From NCBI GenBank assembly GCA_022578965.1, contig MU400735.1:1-62975 (forward strand): 62,975 nucleotides of DNA. Reading direction: 5' to 3'. The notes beneath the pieces are model-generated. The model made no database searches and had not been told where the DNA came from. It saw only the letters and a list, made by a program, of their open reading frames with translations. Both the position numbers and the translations under genes were made by a program. Below are positions 48,253-62,631 of the stretch, one piece after another (the stretch's first letter is position 1; the number at the start of each line of letters is the position of its first letter). The stretch is from Xylaria sp. FL1777. Taxonomy: Eukaryota; Ascomycota; Sordariomycetes; Xylariales; Xylariaceae.

Positions 48253-51200
48253 ATATATATTATATTACTTAAAACTAATAGCTTTAAAAAGCTATGCTAA
48301 AAGCTATTTAATTTTACACGTAAGTAAAAACTGTGCTAAAGCTAAATAAAAACATCTTTGCTAACTGCTTGCTATTATAATTTATACCTCTTTTATAGCT
48401 AACTATATAAGCGCTACTATTTAAAAATCGCGTTGTTTAATTTTTATTTAATATTGCTACTTTTGCTGCTTGCGTTTTTGCTTGCTATATAAGCGTAGCT
48501 TTTTGTTATTTAAACTGCTTACTAGCAGTTTTTAAACGGGTTTTCTTTAGGTTAGTTCTAGGGCTTTAGCATGTTAGCAATAGTTTGTAATTCTGTTTTT
48601 TGTGCAGTTACTAGCGTAATTTTTCCTAATAAGCAACCTTTTGGACAAATAATATTTTTGTTTACTAAATTGTTAGTTTTTTGCTTGCGTAGTATTTTTA
48701 TAGCAGCAATAGTATATAATTAGGTTTAAGTTAGCTTTATTATAAACTATATAAAACAATAAATAAAAATAATTTATTTAAGAAAACAGAGCTTTTTTTG
48801 CTTTTTTTTGCGACTAGCTAGATTTATGAAAACACCTGCGCAGCCTTAAAAACTAGACTTACGAAAACTTGCTATATACAAAATAAGCCTGTACAAGTAA
48901 CAGCCCAAAAAAGGATAAAAGTAAAAATAAAAAAAGCAAAAAACTATAACGCAACTTTTTTAACATAGAACTAAATATAACTAGCTAATAGTGCGAACTT
49001 AAACTAGCAGCAGCTAGCAATAAGCTTAATATTAAACTTGTAGTGCTACACAAACAAGCTAAATAAAGCAATAATAAACGCTAAAATCTTTTTTAAAAAA
49101 GACTTAAATAAATAAACTATCTGTAGCGCTTGCTAAGTTATTAAAAAGCTATTAAAAGCGTACTACTTCCGGCAAATAAGCAAGCAGCTATAAATAAACA
49201 GCAGTATTAAAAGTAGCAAACGTACTATTTAAAACTTATTATAAGCGTTATTAATAAAGCAAAAAAAGCTTGCTATAAAAGTAAAATTGCTATACGCACA
49301 AATTTAGCAATTTAAGAATTGCATAAATAAGCAAGCTAAAGTTGCTAACTTTTTTCGCTAATAGCTTATGTTTTACGTAAACACGTTACAAATAAACAGC
49401 AATAAAAAATTTTTATACGTTGCTTTACTAATTTACCTTAAAGCTATTATAGCAACAAACTTTAATTAAGCTATTAGTATAACTTTTATTAACTATAAAG
49501 CTAAAGTAAAAACAAAGTTAATTATAATATAAAAGCTAAACTAAGCAATAAAAGCTAACGTAGTTTAAATAGCATATAAACTATTAAACAATAACTAAAA
49601 AGTTATTTTTAACAAGCAAAAAATCTAAACCTAAATGTTAGCAAATATGTTATAAGTTTATTAAGCGTTTAGCAAAAAATCAAAAGTACACTTTTAACTA
49701 TATTAGCTAGTAGTTTTAAGCTTGCTAATTAAACAAATACTAAAAAAAAAAAAAAAAAAAATGTTAGCTTAACTTAAGCTAGCTAACTAAAAGCTAAAGA
49801 TTAAAAAGCTATTTTTTTTATTTTGCTTGCTATAACGCAAGCAAAAAACATACTTAGTATACGTTAAAGTTATAACCGTAAAAAATGCAAACATAGCATA
49901 TACTAATAAACTTTTTTAAAACTACTGCTACTTTTAAATAGCTTTTTACTTTATAAACATAGTAGCAACTTAATGCTATAGCTACTAAAAATAAGGCTAT
50001 TAAGCTAGCATATATAAAAACAAGCAAAAATATAACTAGTATAAATCTTTAAAATAAGCTAGAAATAAAGCAAACTTATGTTTTATGCAAACTAAAAAAA
50101 AAGCAGCTATATGCTTTTTTTATTAAAGTAACTATTTAGCTTAAGCAGCAAAATGCTCAAAAGCTATTTAAGCATATAAGCTAGCTAAAAACGCTTTTAT
50201 TTACTGCTTTGTGCAGTTTGCAATAAAGCTAACTTAAAGCTAACTATGCACTATTGCTGCTATAAAAACGCTGCGCAAGCAAAAAACTAATAATTTAGCA
50301 AGCAAAAATACTATTTGCCTGAAAAGTTGCTTGCTAAAAAGAATTCCGCTAGCAACCGCACAAAAAACAGGATTACAAACCATTATTAACATACTAAAGC
50401 TCCAAAACTAGCCCAAAAAAAACCCGTTTAAAAACTGCTAGTAAGCAGTCCAAGTAACAAAAAGCTACGCTTGCGCAGCAAGCAAAAACGCAAGCAGCAA
50501 AAGCAGCAGTATTAAATAAAAATTAAGCAACGCGATTTTTAAATAGTAGCACTTATATAGTTAATTATAAAAGGAATATAAGTTATAATAGCAAGCAGTT
50601 AGCAAAAATGTTTTTATTTAGCTTTAGCACAGTTTTTACCCACGTATAAAATTAAGTAGCTTTTAGCATAGCTTTTTAAAGCCGTTAGTCCTAAATAATA
50701 TAATATACAATAAATAAAAGCGTTTTTAGTTAATTTATATGTTTAAATAGCTTTTAAGCATTTTGCTGCTTAAGCTAAATAATTACTTTAATAAAAAAAG
50801 CATATAGCTGCTTTTTTTTTAGTTTATATAAAGTATAAGTTTGCTTTATTTTTAGTATGTTTTAAAGATTTATATTAGTTGCATTTTTGTTTGTTTTTAT
50901 ATATGCTAGCTTAATAACTTTATTTTTAGCAGCTATAGCATTAAGTTGCTATTACGTTTATAAAGTAAAAAGCTATTTAAAAGTAGTAATAGTTTTAAAA
51001 AAGTTTATTAATATATGCTATATTTGCATTTTTTGCAGTTATAACCTTAATATATACTAAATACGTTTTTTGCTTGCATTATAATAAACAAAGTAAAAAA
51101 AACAGCTTTTTAATTTTTAGCCTTTAGTTAATTAGCTTAAGTTAAGCTAGCATTTTTTTTTTTTTTTTTTTTAGCATTTGTTTAGTTAGCAAGCTTAAAA

Positions 51201-52125
51201 CTACTAGCTAGTATAATTAAAAGTACACTTTTAATTTTTTGCTAAATGCTTAATAAGCTTATAATATATTTGCTAGCATTTAAGTTTAAATTTTCTGCTT
51301 ATTAAAAATAATTTTTTAGTTGTTATTTAATAGTTTATATGTTGCTTAAATTACGTTTGCTTTTATTGCTTAGTTTAATTTTTATATTATAATTAACTTT
51401 GTTTTTACTTTAGCTTTATAGCTAGCAAAAGTTATAATAATAGCTTAGTTAAAGTTTGTTGCTATAATAGCTTTAAAATAAGTTAATAAAACAACGCATA
51501 AAAATTCTTTACTGCTATTTATTTGTAATGCGTTTATATAAAACGTAAGCTATTAATAAAAAAAGTTAGCAATTTTAGCTTGTTTATTTATATAATCTTT
51601 AAATTGCTAAATTTATATATGCAGTAATTTTACTTTTATAGCAAGCTTTTTTTGCTTTATTAATAATACTTATAACAAGTTTTAAATAGCACGTTTGCTA
51701 CTTTTAATACTATTGTTTGCTTATAGCTACTTGTTTATTTGCTAAAAGTAATACACCTTTAATAGCTTTTTAATAATTTAGCAAGCACTATAAATAGTTT
51801 GCTTATTTAAGTCTTTTTTAAAAAAAATCTTAGCGTTTATTATTGCTTTATTTAGTTTGTTTATATAACACTACAAGTTTAACGTTAAGCTTATTACTAA
51901 CTACTGCTAGTTTAAGTTTGTATTATTAGCTAGTTATATTTAGTTTTATATTAAAAAAGTTGCGTTATAATTCCTTGCTTTTTTTATTTTTACTTTTATT
52001 CTTTTTTAGGCTATTATTTATATAGGTTCGTTTTATATATAGCAGGTCTTCGTAAGTTTAGTTCTTAAAGCTACGCAAGTATTTTTATAAACCTAGCTAG
52101 TTGCAAAAAAAAGCAAAAAAAGCTC
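48253..52125 (-). mobile_element. LINE-like family B, inverted copy split by another copy
   Basis: 48253-48768 and 50720-52125 together match the reverse complement of a full copy, from the 3' end (ATTATATTACTTAAAACTAA) to the 5' head (GCAAAAAAAAGCAAAAAAAGCTC, ending about 52125). The break sits at ACAATAAATAAAA, where the forward copy 48769-50706 inserted. The uninterrupted inverted copy at 11700 has TAATAAATAAAGG at this point. Confidence 0.87.
48756..50719 (+). mobile_element. LINE-like family B, copy 2, nested in an inverted copy
   Basis: Element 48769-50706 flanked by identical 13-mers ACAATAAATAAAA (48756-48768 and 50707-50719). It is one of the least mutated copies, keeping stretches such as GCGACTAGCTAG, GAATTCCGCTAGCAACCGC and CTACGCTTGCGCAGCAAGC. 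Toward the 3' end a forward frame gives an Ala/Lys/Gln-rich stretch (AQQAKTQAAKAAVLNKN) with few stops, possibly coding relic. No domain can be named. Confidence 0.87.
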
Positions 52126-52130
52126 ATATT

Positions 52131-52256
52131 TATCTCAGGTGCTTTAAACCAGAATAGTCCTTGCGTTTATACTTCCTTAGCTATATTATCTTTTCACTAA
52201 TTATAACCTTTTTTACCTCCCTTAATACAAACTTGGAATTCTGGTTTAAAGCAACT
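52131..52256. mobile_element. Short inverted-repeat element (MITE), copy 1
   Basis: Left arm TGCTTTAAACCAGAAT (52140-52155) and right arm ATTCTGGTTTAAAGCA (52238-52253) are perfect 16-base inverted repeats. The interior contains TATAACCTTTTTTACCTCCC, matching (inverted) the interior of the element at 57987. The left outer sequence TATCTCAGG also matches the outer end of that element. No transposase; target duplication not clear. Confidence 0.87.
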
Positions 52257-55200
52257 ATATTAATTTTCCTGCTTACGTTTTTATTTAAAAAACAACAAAC
52301 CGTAATTTATTTATGCAGCAACTTTAAATCTGTTTAAAGTTATACTTAATCAATTAATTATTATATTTTGCATATAGTTATATTTTTTTCGTATTTTTCT
52401 AACGCTTGGTTTTTGTTATATTGTATACTATAAATTTTTTAACTAAAATATTGTTTTTTTTACTATTATTTCTTTTGCAATTATTTTGCTTGCTTGTATA
52501 GTTTACTATACTAGCGTTTATGTTATTTTTTATATTTAAATTAACTAACTTTTCTAATATTACTTTTATTGCTTTTAATTTTAAAAATAATTCTAATTAT
52601 AAAAGCAATAACTTAAACAAGGAATTTAATTTTGTACGTTAGCAATAAGTTGTAATAAATATGCAAAAGTACTAGCATTACAATTATAATTAAGGCTATA
52701 ATTTTTATTAGTTTTTAAAAAGATAGCTTTTATTACAAATTGTAACTAATAATTAATTAAGGCTACAAATGCGCAAAATAATTAACGTATTAAAAAACCC
52801 TGAAGTTTAATAGTGTTTTTAAAAAGCTAATATTTAAATAAAATTCGAAAAAAACAATACAAGTTATAATATTGCTAATATTTTTGCATTTTAAAACGAG
52901 CTTTTTACTTTATTTAAACAACTAGCCTTTATTAAATTTAATTTTAAAGCATTTAAGGCCTTTAGTAAAAAGCTTTGCTAAATTAAAAATATTTATAATA
53001 CGCAATAAATCAAAAGGTTATTTTGTTTTTTTTAGTTTTAAATTTAAAACGTATTTTTATGTTTTGCTGCTTTTTTTCTAGGTATTTTTATGAATTAACA
53101 AACCAAGCATAAATCTTATAACATAACTAAAGCTAATATATTGTTTTTTTATATTACTAAAGCATATATAATTATAGCTTTATTATTAAGTATATATATA
53201 CTTTTAATAAGCAATTTTTTATAGCAATCTATTAATATTTATTTTTATAGTAATAAAACATAAACTTAAATAATTAATACTTTTGCTTAATTTAAAGTAT
53301 ATATTAGCTATAAGTTTGTTTTAAAATAGCTAAATAAAATAGCTAAACAAAGTTGCATATATAGCAGCTAATTAACTAATGTTTTAGTACTTAAATTAAT
53401 AAATATATAGTTTAACTTAAAGCATATTATTTATAACTTAAGTGCTATGTTTATATATAACAATTTTAACTTTAAAAACAGTGTTTAAAATCTTAGCATA
53501 AGTTATAAAAATATTATATAAAATTTAATTAATTATTTTATAATTACTAGTTTAAATATGCTTAGCTTATTTATGTAGTTATAATAGCATACTACTACTT
53601 TTTTTAAAAGAAAATAGCTTTTTTTTTACTTAATATTAACTTTAGCTTATATAAGTAAAGCAACTAATTATTTATTAGTTTATGCTGTTTGTTTTTTATT
53701 TAAATTATTACATTTAAAAAGGTTTGCTTTATTTTTAAACATTGCATAACTACAAAATAACGTTAGCTATATTTTATAAACCTTTGCTATTTATAAAAAC
53801 AAAAAAAAAATATCTAGAGTATATTAAGTTTATAATACTTTATTTTGTACTATTTTAAATTATTAAAACTATAATAAATAACTTGTAATAGTACATAAAA
53901 ATTAAAAAACTACATTTTTTATTTAAGCTATAATAGCTGCTTAAATAAAAGCAAGCAATATATATAACTATAAATAATAAATGCTTTTTATACTAGCTTT
54001 TTTTTATATTGCGCTAAATTTTATTTAACTAATTTTTTGAACTTTTTAGGATTTTTTTGTAGAATATAATGTATAATTCTTTAGCTGCAAGCAGTATATT
54101 AAAAAAAATAGAGTTTAGTACTATTAAGCCTTGCTATTGCTACGTAATAGGTTTTATGCTTATATTTTAGCGTTTTTAATTTATAATTTAATTAAATTTA
54201 ATATATTATTTCTTAATAAAATCTAACTAAACTATATTTAAACAGCATTAAAAAGCATAGATCCTATATTACTTAAGCAAAAAATTGCAGCTTTATAGTT
54301 TTAATGATTAAAATATATAAATTAAACAGAAAAATATACTTAAAATAAAGGCAAATTAATTAACATTAAGTTTTAAAGCTATTACTAATATATAAGTATT
54401 ATAAAATATCTATTTATAATAATTATAGCAGTTTAGCTTAGCAATTATAAAATGCTATATTAAATTATTTTTTATTTTTTTATTTTTTTTTATAGAAGAA
54501 AATTTAGTAATTATAAACTAAAGATGTTATATTTTGTTTAGTTATTTTATTTTAATGTTATAAAACTAGAACTTATAACAGGAATATTGCAGTTAAGCCT
54601 TGTTTGGTGTACTATAGCTAAAAGCAAGTAAAAAGCTATTAATTTAGCTTTAAAGCATATTAATAGTGCTTTTGTAATTAATATAAAAAATAATAAAAAC
54701 TTTACGCAAGATGTTTTTATTATATTTAATTAACTAGCTATTATAAGCTTTTATACTGCTTTAATTCGTAATAGTATAAAATGGTTCTTTTAAACATATT
54801 AAAATAAATAGCATATTTTTTTTTTTACTAACTAAGATATTATTAAATATGCTTACAAAATATATATTAATAATAACACTAAAAAACGCACTAATAGTTA
54901 TACTACGTTATATAATCTCTTTAATGCGCTAAATCTATTAACAGAAAAAAAGTAATAACTTATTAATATTAAAATTAATAAGTTTAATACTAAGGTTGTT
55001 TAACTAACTAAAGTTTTAATATAGTAAAACATATTAAGTTTAACTAATAAAAATAAGCTATTTATTAAAAGTAATAAAAAACAGCAGCTATATATTTTTA
55101 ATTATAAAAAAGCAAAAGAAAAAAAAAGAAAAACTAAAGAACTATAGCTAAATATAAATTAGCGCGGAGTATTATATACATTTTACTTTTTTTGCTTTTT

Positions 55201-57985
55201 TTTTAGCTTTTTAAAACTACTATTTGCTAGCAATTCTTTATTATGCTTTAATAGTTTAAATTATACTAGTAAATTTATAGCTAGTAATACATTTGTATAT
55301 ATAGAAAAAGCATTTAAAAGTAATACAACTATAATTAGTTTTACTAAAAACAACAAAACAAAAGTTATAATTACTACTAAGCGTAAAGCTAACTAGCTTA
55401 ACTATATATTAAGCGTTTAATAAATATTTAACTGCTGCTTTGTTTGCATTTTTAGTATTAATTTTAGGGTTAAACAAAGTGTGTTTTTAGTAGCATTTTT
55501 AATTTATGCTTTATTTATAAAATGTTTAGCATGCTTATTAAAAGTATGCTAGTATATTATAAAAAGCTTAGCACATAAAACATAGCTATATTTTTTTTAT
55601 TTATTTTATTTAAATATTTTTATAGCATTATAAACTAAAAAAAACATAATATTTATATTAATTACTTTATTAAATATAGCAGCAATATATTATTAAACTT
55701 TTTTTAGCATAAAATATTTTGCTATACTATTAATAGCAAAGTTTAAGTGTTAATATAAGTTTGCAGAGTATTTTACGCAGAATTTCTAAAGCTTTTGCTA
55801 TAAAAACTAAAGAATAGTTCTTTTTTAAAACGCAAACTATTAGCGTATTTTTAGTAGCAACTTTAGTAGTTAACTAAAGTTATAATAACATAAATTGCAG
55901 CATATTTCCTATTATATATCTTTTTGCTTTTTAAGATCTTTATTATTTAGCTGCTATAAAAACTATAAAGCATATTTTTTAAAGCATTTTGCATTTATAA
56001 ATTTATATATACTTAGCTAAACAGCTTGCAGCTTATTTTTAAACTTTAGTTCAGCTTTAGTTTATTTAGTAAGCTTAACTAGCTTAAACTATTTTAGTTT
56101 AAAGTTAACTATTAAACTATTTTTATTTTTAAGCTTATTAGTTATAATTAATTAATAGTTTAATAGTGCAAACTATATATAATTAAATATTAAGCTTTTT
56201 AACGTGCTATTATTTATGTTTATTATAAAATATAAATTATTTTAATTGTTTTTTAGTAGCTTTTTTTTATGCTTTAGTTTAAAAAGCTTAACTTTTTATG
56301 CTTTTAATAAATCGAAATATTAGTAGAAAGCAAAAAAAAATGCTGTTTTTTATGTTATACTATTTTGAATAGCTTAATTAAACTTTTGCAACAGGTTTAA
56401 AAAGTCTTTAAAAGCAATAAAGCTAAACTAAACAATATATATTACGTTATAAATATTTATCTTTATTTTAAGAGTTATAATAGCAAACATAATTTAACAA
56501 AAAAAGTTTAGCTTTATAAACTTATTATATAACTGCTATTAGTTATTAAAACGTATATTTGCATTATATCTTTAAATAAAGCGCTTTATTTTAATTAAAG
56601 TAAACTTTAACTTTTAAAGCTATGTTATTAAGAAATAGCGTATAGCAATAAGCCTTTTTTTGCTATTTATAAAAACAATAGTTTTAAAGATTAAGTATGC
56701 TATATTATACTATGTTTTGCTAATTAAAAAACTTAATTACTAGTAATTTTTTACAATAGTACTTTTTTTTATAAAATAAATAACAAAAAATATATTAAGC
56801 TAATTAATTAAAGCATAAACAAATTATAGTTTCCTTAAATAAATACTTTGCTATTAAAATTTAGCTTTAAGCAATATAAACTTTTAAGCGTTTAAGCTTA
56901 ATATAGCAATATAGCTAAACTATAGTATATTTTGTAAAACTAACGCTTGTATATAGTATATATTAAAGTATATAATCTAGAAATCTTTTTATTAATAAAC
57001 TATATAAAGCTTATTAATAGCTATAAACGTAATTTTTTAGTTAAACAAAAGGTTGTAAAACAGGTTAATAAAGTGTTTTTAAGTAGCTTATTTAAGCTTA
57101 AAAATAACATATATAAAGCGTCCTAAAGCTAACTTAGCTTATATAACATTATTTTATTAAATAATAAAAACATACTTTTATAACTACTTATATAATATTA
57201 ATTAACTTTTGTTATATTATTTATTATTAATAATAAACAAGTATTAAAAATTTAAGCAATTAAGTTAAACTAATTATGTTTTAATTGTTTTAATAAGTAT
57301 AACTGCAAAGTTATTATGCTTTGCATAATAACTAAAACAGTTTGCAATATAATGCTTTTTTTATAACTAGTTTAAACTATTAATATAATATTATTATAAC
57401 AAAATATTATACGCTAAATTAATTTAACTTGCTTAGCTTTAAGCTTAAGCTTATATAATTTGTTAAGTTAACAATAATTTAAAATAGCACTAGTAATAGC
57501 TTATATAAAGTTATATTTTAATATATGCTATTAGTTATGTTTTAATTGTAGCAAGATATACTGCATAAAATACTAAATATAATTACTAGGTAAATGCTTT
57601 AATATTGCGTTACTAGTTAGTTTATTTAGTTTGCTAAGCTTTTTAATAAATTTTAAAAGTTTTAAAGCTATTAGTTTTTTTAAAAAATAACTATTAATTA
57701 AGCTAAAGCTAAAATTGTTAAAAGTTTATAGTTTTATAGTAAAGTAAAAAAATAATATTAGTTAATAAATTAACAAATAAAGCTTAACTTTTAACTGTTT
57801 AAGCTTAAAATATTACAACATAATAAAGTATTTTAATTATAAAGTTAGCGCTAAGTATAAGTATTACTATAAGAAGCTTTAAGCAATGTTATAATTGTTA
57901 TTTTTGGGTTTTATTAGCGAATAGTTTATAGGTGTAAGTAGTGTGCATATATATGCAAAATGAACCCTAGCTTAAAAATCAACAA
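52257..57985. other. Unassigned RIP-like AT-rich block
   Basis: About 5.7 kb of decayed sequence. A forward frame at about 55180-55420 has rather few stops, but I could not assign it to a family. No LTR, inverted repeat or tandem array was found. It is probably one or more old transposons. Confidence 0.5.
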
Positions 57986-57986
57986 G

Positions 57987-58124
57987 GGTGCTTTAAACTA
58001 AAATACATAAAACGTAGGCTATAAACTTACAAATATATCTGTACGGGCCCCCGAAGGAGGTAGGTTATAGCTTGCAGCGGGCGTAGCCTGCTGTTCTATG
58101 TTTTTAGTCTAAGGCACCTAAGAT
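57987..58124. mobile_element. Short inverted-repeat element (MITE), copy 2, with GC-rich core
   Basis: Left arm GGGTGCTTTAAACTAAAA (57986-58003) and right arm TTTTTAGTCTAAGGCACC (58101-58118) are imperfect inverted repeats that extend inward about 30 bases (ACATA, AAC, AGGCTA). The core (58040-58095) includes GTACGGGCCCCCGAAGGAGG and TGCAGCGGGCGTAGCCTGC, by far the most GC-rich stretch after 4.6 kb. Related to the element at 52131. Confidence 0.85.
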
Positions 58125-59761
58125 AAGCTCATATGTTTTCCGATAATAATAATAACAAGCTTTCTTTAATAATAGCTTTAAATGTTTCATTAATTTTTAA
58201 TAATAAATGCTTTAGTTATAAAGTTATTAATAATTAAACTTAATAATATAATAAAAAGTGCGTTGTTTGTTTAAATATATTACTTATTTATAAATAACAT
58301 TAATAAAAAGTATATAATAATTTATATTATTATAATTTTAGCTAATTATTAAAATTATTATTAATAATATATTAATAGTTTATGTTTTAAAAAAAAACTA
58401 TTTTTTACATTTTATAATAAAAGCTTAAAAAATTTTACATAAAATATTTTATAAACTTATATTAATACTTAAACTTTATTATTAATAATATAATAAAATA
58501 TTTTATGCTAATAAAAGTTTAATAATATATTATTATTATATTTAATAAAATAATTAATATAAATATTATGTTTTTTTTAGTTTATAATGCTATAAAAATA
58601 TTTAAATAAAATAAATAAAAAAAGTATAGCTATATTTTATATATTAAGCTTTTTATAATATATTAGCATGCTTTTAATAAATATATTAAACATTTTATAA
58701 ATAAAACATAAATTAAAAATGCTATTAAAAATATATTTTGTTTAATTTTAAAATTAATACTAAAAATATAAATAAAACAATAATTAAATATTTATTAAAC
58801 GCTTAATATATAATTAAGCTAATTAACTTTATATTTAATAATAATTATAACTTTTGTTTTATTATTTTTAATAAAATTAATTATAGTTATATTTTTTTTA
58901 AGTTCTTTTTTTATATATATAAATATATTGCTAACTATAAATTTACTAATATAATTTAAACTATTAAATCATAATAAAAAATTACTACTAAATAATAGTT
59001 TTAAAAAGTTAAAAAAAAAGCAAAAAAAATAAAACATATATAATATTTTATGTTAATTTATATTTAATGATAGTTTTTTAGGTTTTTTTTTTAGCTTTTT
59101 TATAATTAAAAATATATAGCTGCTATTTTTTATTACTTTTAATAAATAGCTTATTTTTATTAATTAAACTTAATATGTTTTATTATATTAAAACTTTAGT
59201 TAATTAAATAATTTTAATATTAATACATTATTGCTTTTTTTTATTAATAAATTTAATGCATTAAAAAAATTATATAATATAATATAATTATTAATATGTT
59301 TTTTAATATTATTATTAATATATATTTTATAAATATATTTAATAAAATTTTAATTAATAAAAAAAATATTATTTATTTTAATATATTTAAAAAAACTATT
59401 TTATATTATTATAAATTAAAGTAATATAAAAGCTTATAATAATTAATTAATTAAATATAATAAAAATATTTTATGTAAAGTTTTTATTATTGTTTATATT
59501 AATTATAAAAGCATTATTAATATGTTTTAAAGCTAAATTAATAGCTTTTTATTTATTTATTATTATAATATATTAAATAAAGCTTAATTATAGTATTTTT
59601 ATTATAACTTTTAGTTTTATAATATTAAAATAAAATAATTAAACAAAATATAATATTTTTAGTTTATAATTATTAAACCTTTTTTTATAAAAAAAAATAA
59701 AAAAATAAAAAATAATTTAATATAATATTTTATAATTATTAAGTTAAACTATTATAATTAT
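58125..59761. other. Extremely AT-rich block
   Basis: About 1.6 kb almost wholly of A and T, more AT-rich than the identified transposons. Nothing recognisable. Confidence 0.6.
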
Positions 59762-61739
59762 TATAAATAAATGTTAATTATAGCTTTTATAATACATTTT
59801 ATTTAGGGGCTTTTTTTGCTTTTTTTTGCGACTAGCTAAATTTACAAAAATACCTGCGTAGCTTTAAGAACTAAACTTACGGAAACTTGCTGTGTATAAA
59901 ATAAGCCCGTATAAATAACAGCCCGAAAAAAAATAGAAGTAAAAATAAAAAAAGCAAGGAACTATAACGTAACTTTTTTAATACAGAACTAAATATAACT
60001 AGCTAATAGTACGGACTTAAACTAATAGTAGCTAGTAATAAGCTTAACGTTAAACTTGCAATGTTATGCAAACAAGCTAAATAAAGCAATAATAAACGTT
60101 AAAAATTTTTTTAAAGAAAACCTAAATAAGCAAACTATTTATAGTGCTTATTAAGTTATTAAAAAGCTATTAAAAACGTATTACTTTTAGCAAATAAGCA
60201 AGCAGCTATAAACAAATAGCAGCATTAAAAGTAATAAACGTGCTATTTAAAACTTATTATAAGCATTATTAATAAAGCAAAAAAAGCTTGCTATAAAAGT
60301 AAAATTGCTGCACGTATAAATTTAGCAATTTAAAAATTGCATAAATAAGCAAGCTAAAATTGCTAACTTTTTTTGCTAATAGCTTATGTTTTATATAAAC
60401 GCATTATAAATAAACAGCAGTAAAAAATTTTTATATGTTGCTTTATTAATTTACTTTAAAGCTATTATAGCAATAAACTTTAATTAAGCTATTATTATAA
60501 CTTTTATTAGCTATAAAACTAAAGTAAAAACAAAGTTAATTATAATATAAAAGCTAAACTAAATAATAAAAGCAAACGTAATTTAAGTAACATATAAACT
60601 ATTAAATAATAACTAAAAGGTTATTTTTAATAAGCAAAAAATTTAAACTTAAATGCTAGTAAATATGTTATAAGCTTGTTAAACGTTTAGCAAAAAATCA
60701 AAAGTGCACTTTTAACTATATTAGCTAGTAGTTTTAAGTTTGTTAATTAAACAAGTATTAAAAATAAAAAAGAAAAAAATGCTAGCTTAACTTAAGCTAG
60801 CTAATTAAAGGCTAAAAATCGAAAAGCTGTTTTTTTTACTTTGTTTGTTATAATGCAAGCAAAAAACGTATTTAGTATATATTAAGGTTATAACTGCAAA
60901 AAATGCAAATATAGCATATATTAATAAACTTTTTTAGAACTATTACTACTTTTAAATAGCTTTTTACTTTGTAAACGTAATAGCAACTTAATGCTATAGC
61001 TGCTAAAAATAAAGTTACTAAGCTAGCATATATAAAAACAAGCAAAAATGTAGCTAATATAAATCTTTAAAACATACTAGAAATAAAGCAAACTTATGCT
61101 TTATATAAACTAAAAGAAAAGCAGCTATATGCTTTTTTTATTAAAGTAATTATTTAGCTTAAGCAGTAAAATGCCTAAAAGCTATTTAAGCATATAAGCT
61201 AGCTAAAAATGTTTTTATTTATTGCTTTATATAGTTTGCAATAAAGCTAACTTAAAGCTAATTATATATTATTGTTGCTATAAAAATGCTATGCAAGCAA
61301 AAAGCTAATAATTTAACAAGCAAAAATACTATTTGCTTAAAAAGTTGCTTGCTAGAAAAAACTGCGCTAATAATTGCGTAAAAAACAAGATTGCAAACTA
61401 TTGCTAATATGCTAAAGCCTTAAAACTAGCCTAAAGAAAACCTGTTTAAAAACTGCTAGTAAGCAGTTTAAGTAACAAAAAGCTATGCTTATGCAGCAAG
61501 CAAAAACGTAAGCAGCAAAAGCAGCAGTATTAAATAAAAATCAAGCAACACAATTTTTAAATAGTAGCGCTTATATAGTTAGCTATAAAAGAAATATAAG
61601 TTATAGTAGCAAGCAGTTAGTAAGAATATTTTTATTTAGCTTTAGCATAGTTTTTACTTACGTATAAAATTAAGTAGCTTTTAGTATAGCTTTTTAAAGC
61701 CGTTAGTTTTAAGTAATATAATATATATAAATAAATGTT
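59762..61739 (+). mobile_element. LINE-like family B, copy 3, with 14-bp target duplication
   Basis: Matches the other full copies from GGGCTTTTTTTGC (about 59807) to AAGTAATATAATATA (about 61725). Identical 14-mers TATAAATAAATGTT lie at 59762-59775 and 61726-61739. About 30 extra AT-rich bases precede the conserved head; the heads of copies 1 and 2 also carry short unmatched 5' additions, a common feature of LINE insertions. Confidence 0.85.
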
Positions 61740-62631
61740 TTATAATATTTATATATTATTAATAGCTTTAAAACTTAATATTAATTAATTTACTTTTATT
61801 TTAAATATATTTTTTTGTTTAATTTATATATTTTAACTATTAAAACTATAAAGCTATAATTATTTGCTTAAATAATATAACATTTATGTTTTTTAATATT
61901 ATTTAAATATAATTTAGTTAAACTTTATTAAAAAATAATATATTAAATTTAATTAAGTTATAAATTAAAAACGCTAAAATATAAACATAAAACTTATTAT
62001 AAAATAATAATAAAGCTTAATAATATTAAACTTTATTTTTTATAATATATTATTTATAGCTAAAAAATTATATGTTATATTTTATAAAAAAATCTTTAAA
62101 AGTTTAAAAAATTAATTAAATAAAATTTAATGTAATATAAAATAAAGCTAATATAAAAAACATTTATTATTTATAATTATATATATTGTTTATTTTTATT
62201 TAAATAGTTATTATAATTTAAATAAAAAATGTAGTTTTTTAATTTTTATATATTATTATAAATTATTTATTATAGTTTTAATAATTTAAAATAATATAAA
62301 ATAAAGTATTATAAACTTAATATATTTTAAATATTTTTTTAAGGTTTTTATAAATAATAAAAGTTTATAAAATATAGCTAATGTTATTTTATAGTTATAT
62401 AATATTTAAAAATAATGCAAACTTTTTTAAATATAATAATTTAAATAAAGAATAAATAATATAAATTAATAAATAATTAATTATTTTATTTATAAAAGCT
62501 AAAATTAGCATTAAATAAAAAAAAAGCTATTTTTTAAAAAAAAAATAATATATTATTATAATTATATAAATAAACTAAATATATTTAAACTAATAATTAT
62601 AAAACAATTAATTAAATTTTATATAACATAA
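61740..62631. other. Extremely AT-rich block
   Basis: About 900 bp of the same kind as 58125-59761, on the other side of the LINE copy. The LINE probably inserted into one continuous AT-rich segment. Nothing recognised. Confidence 0.55.
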
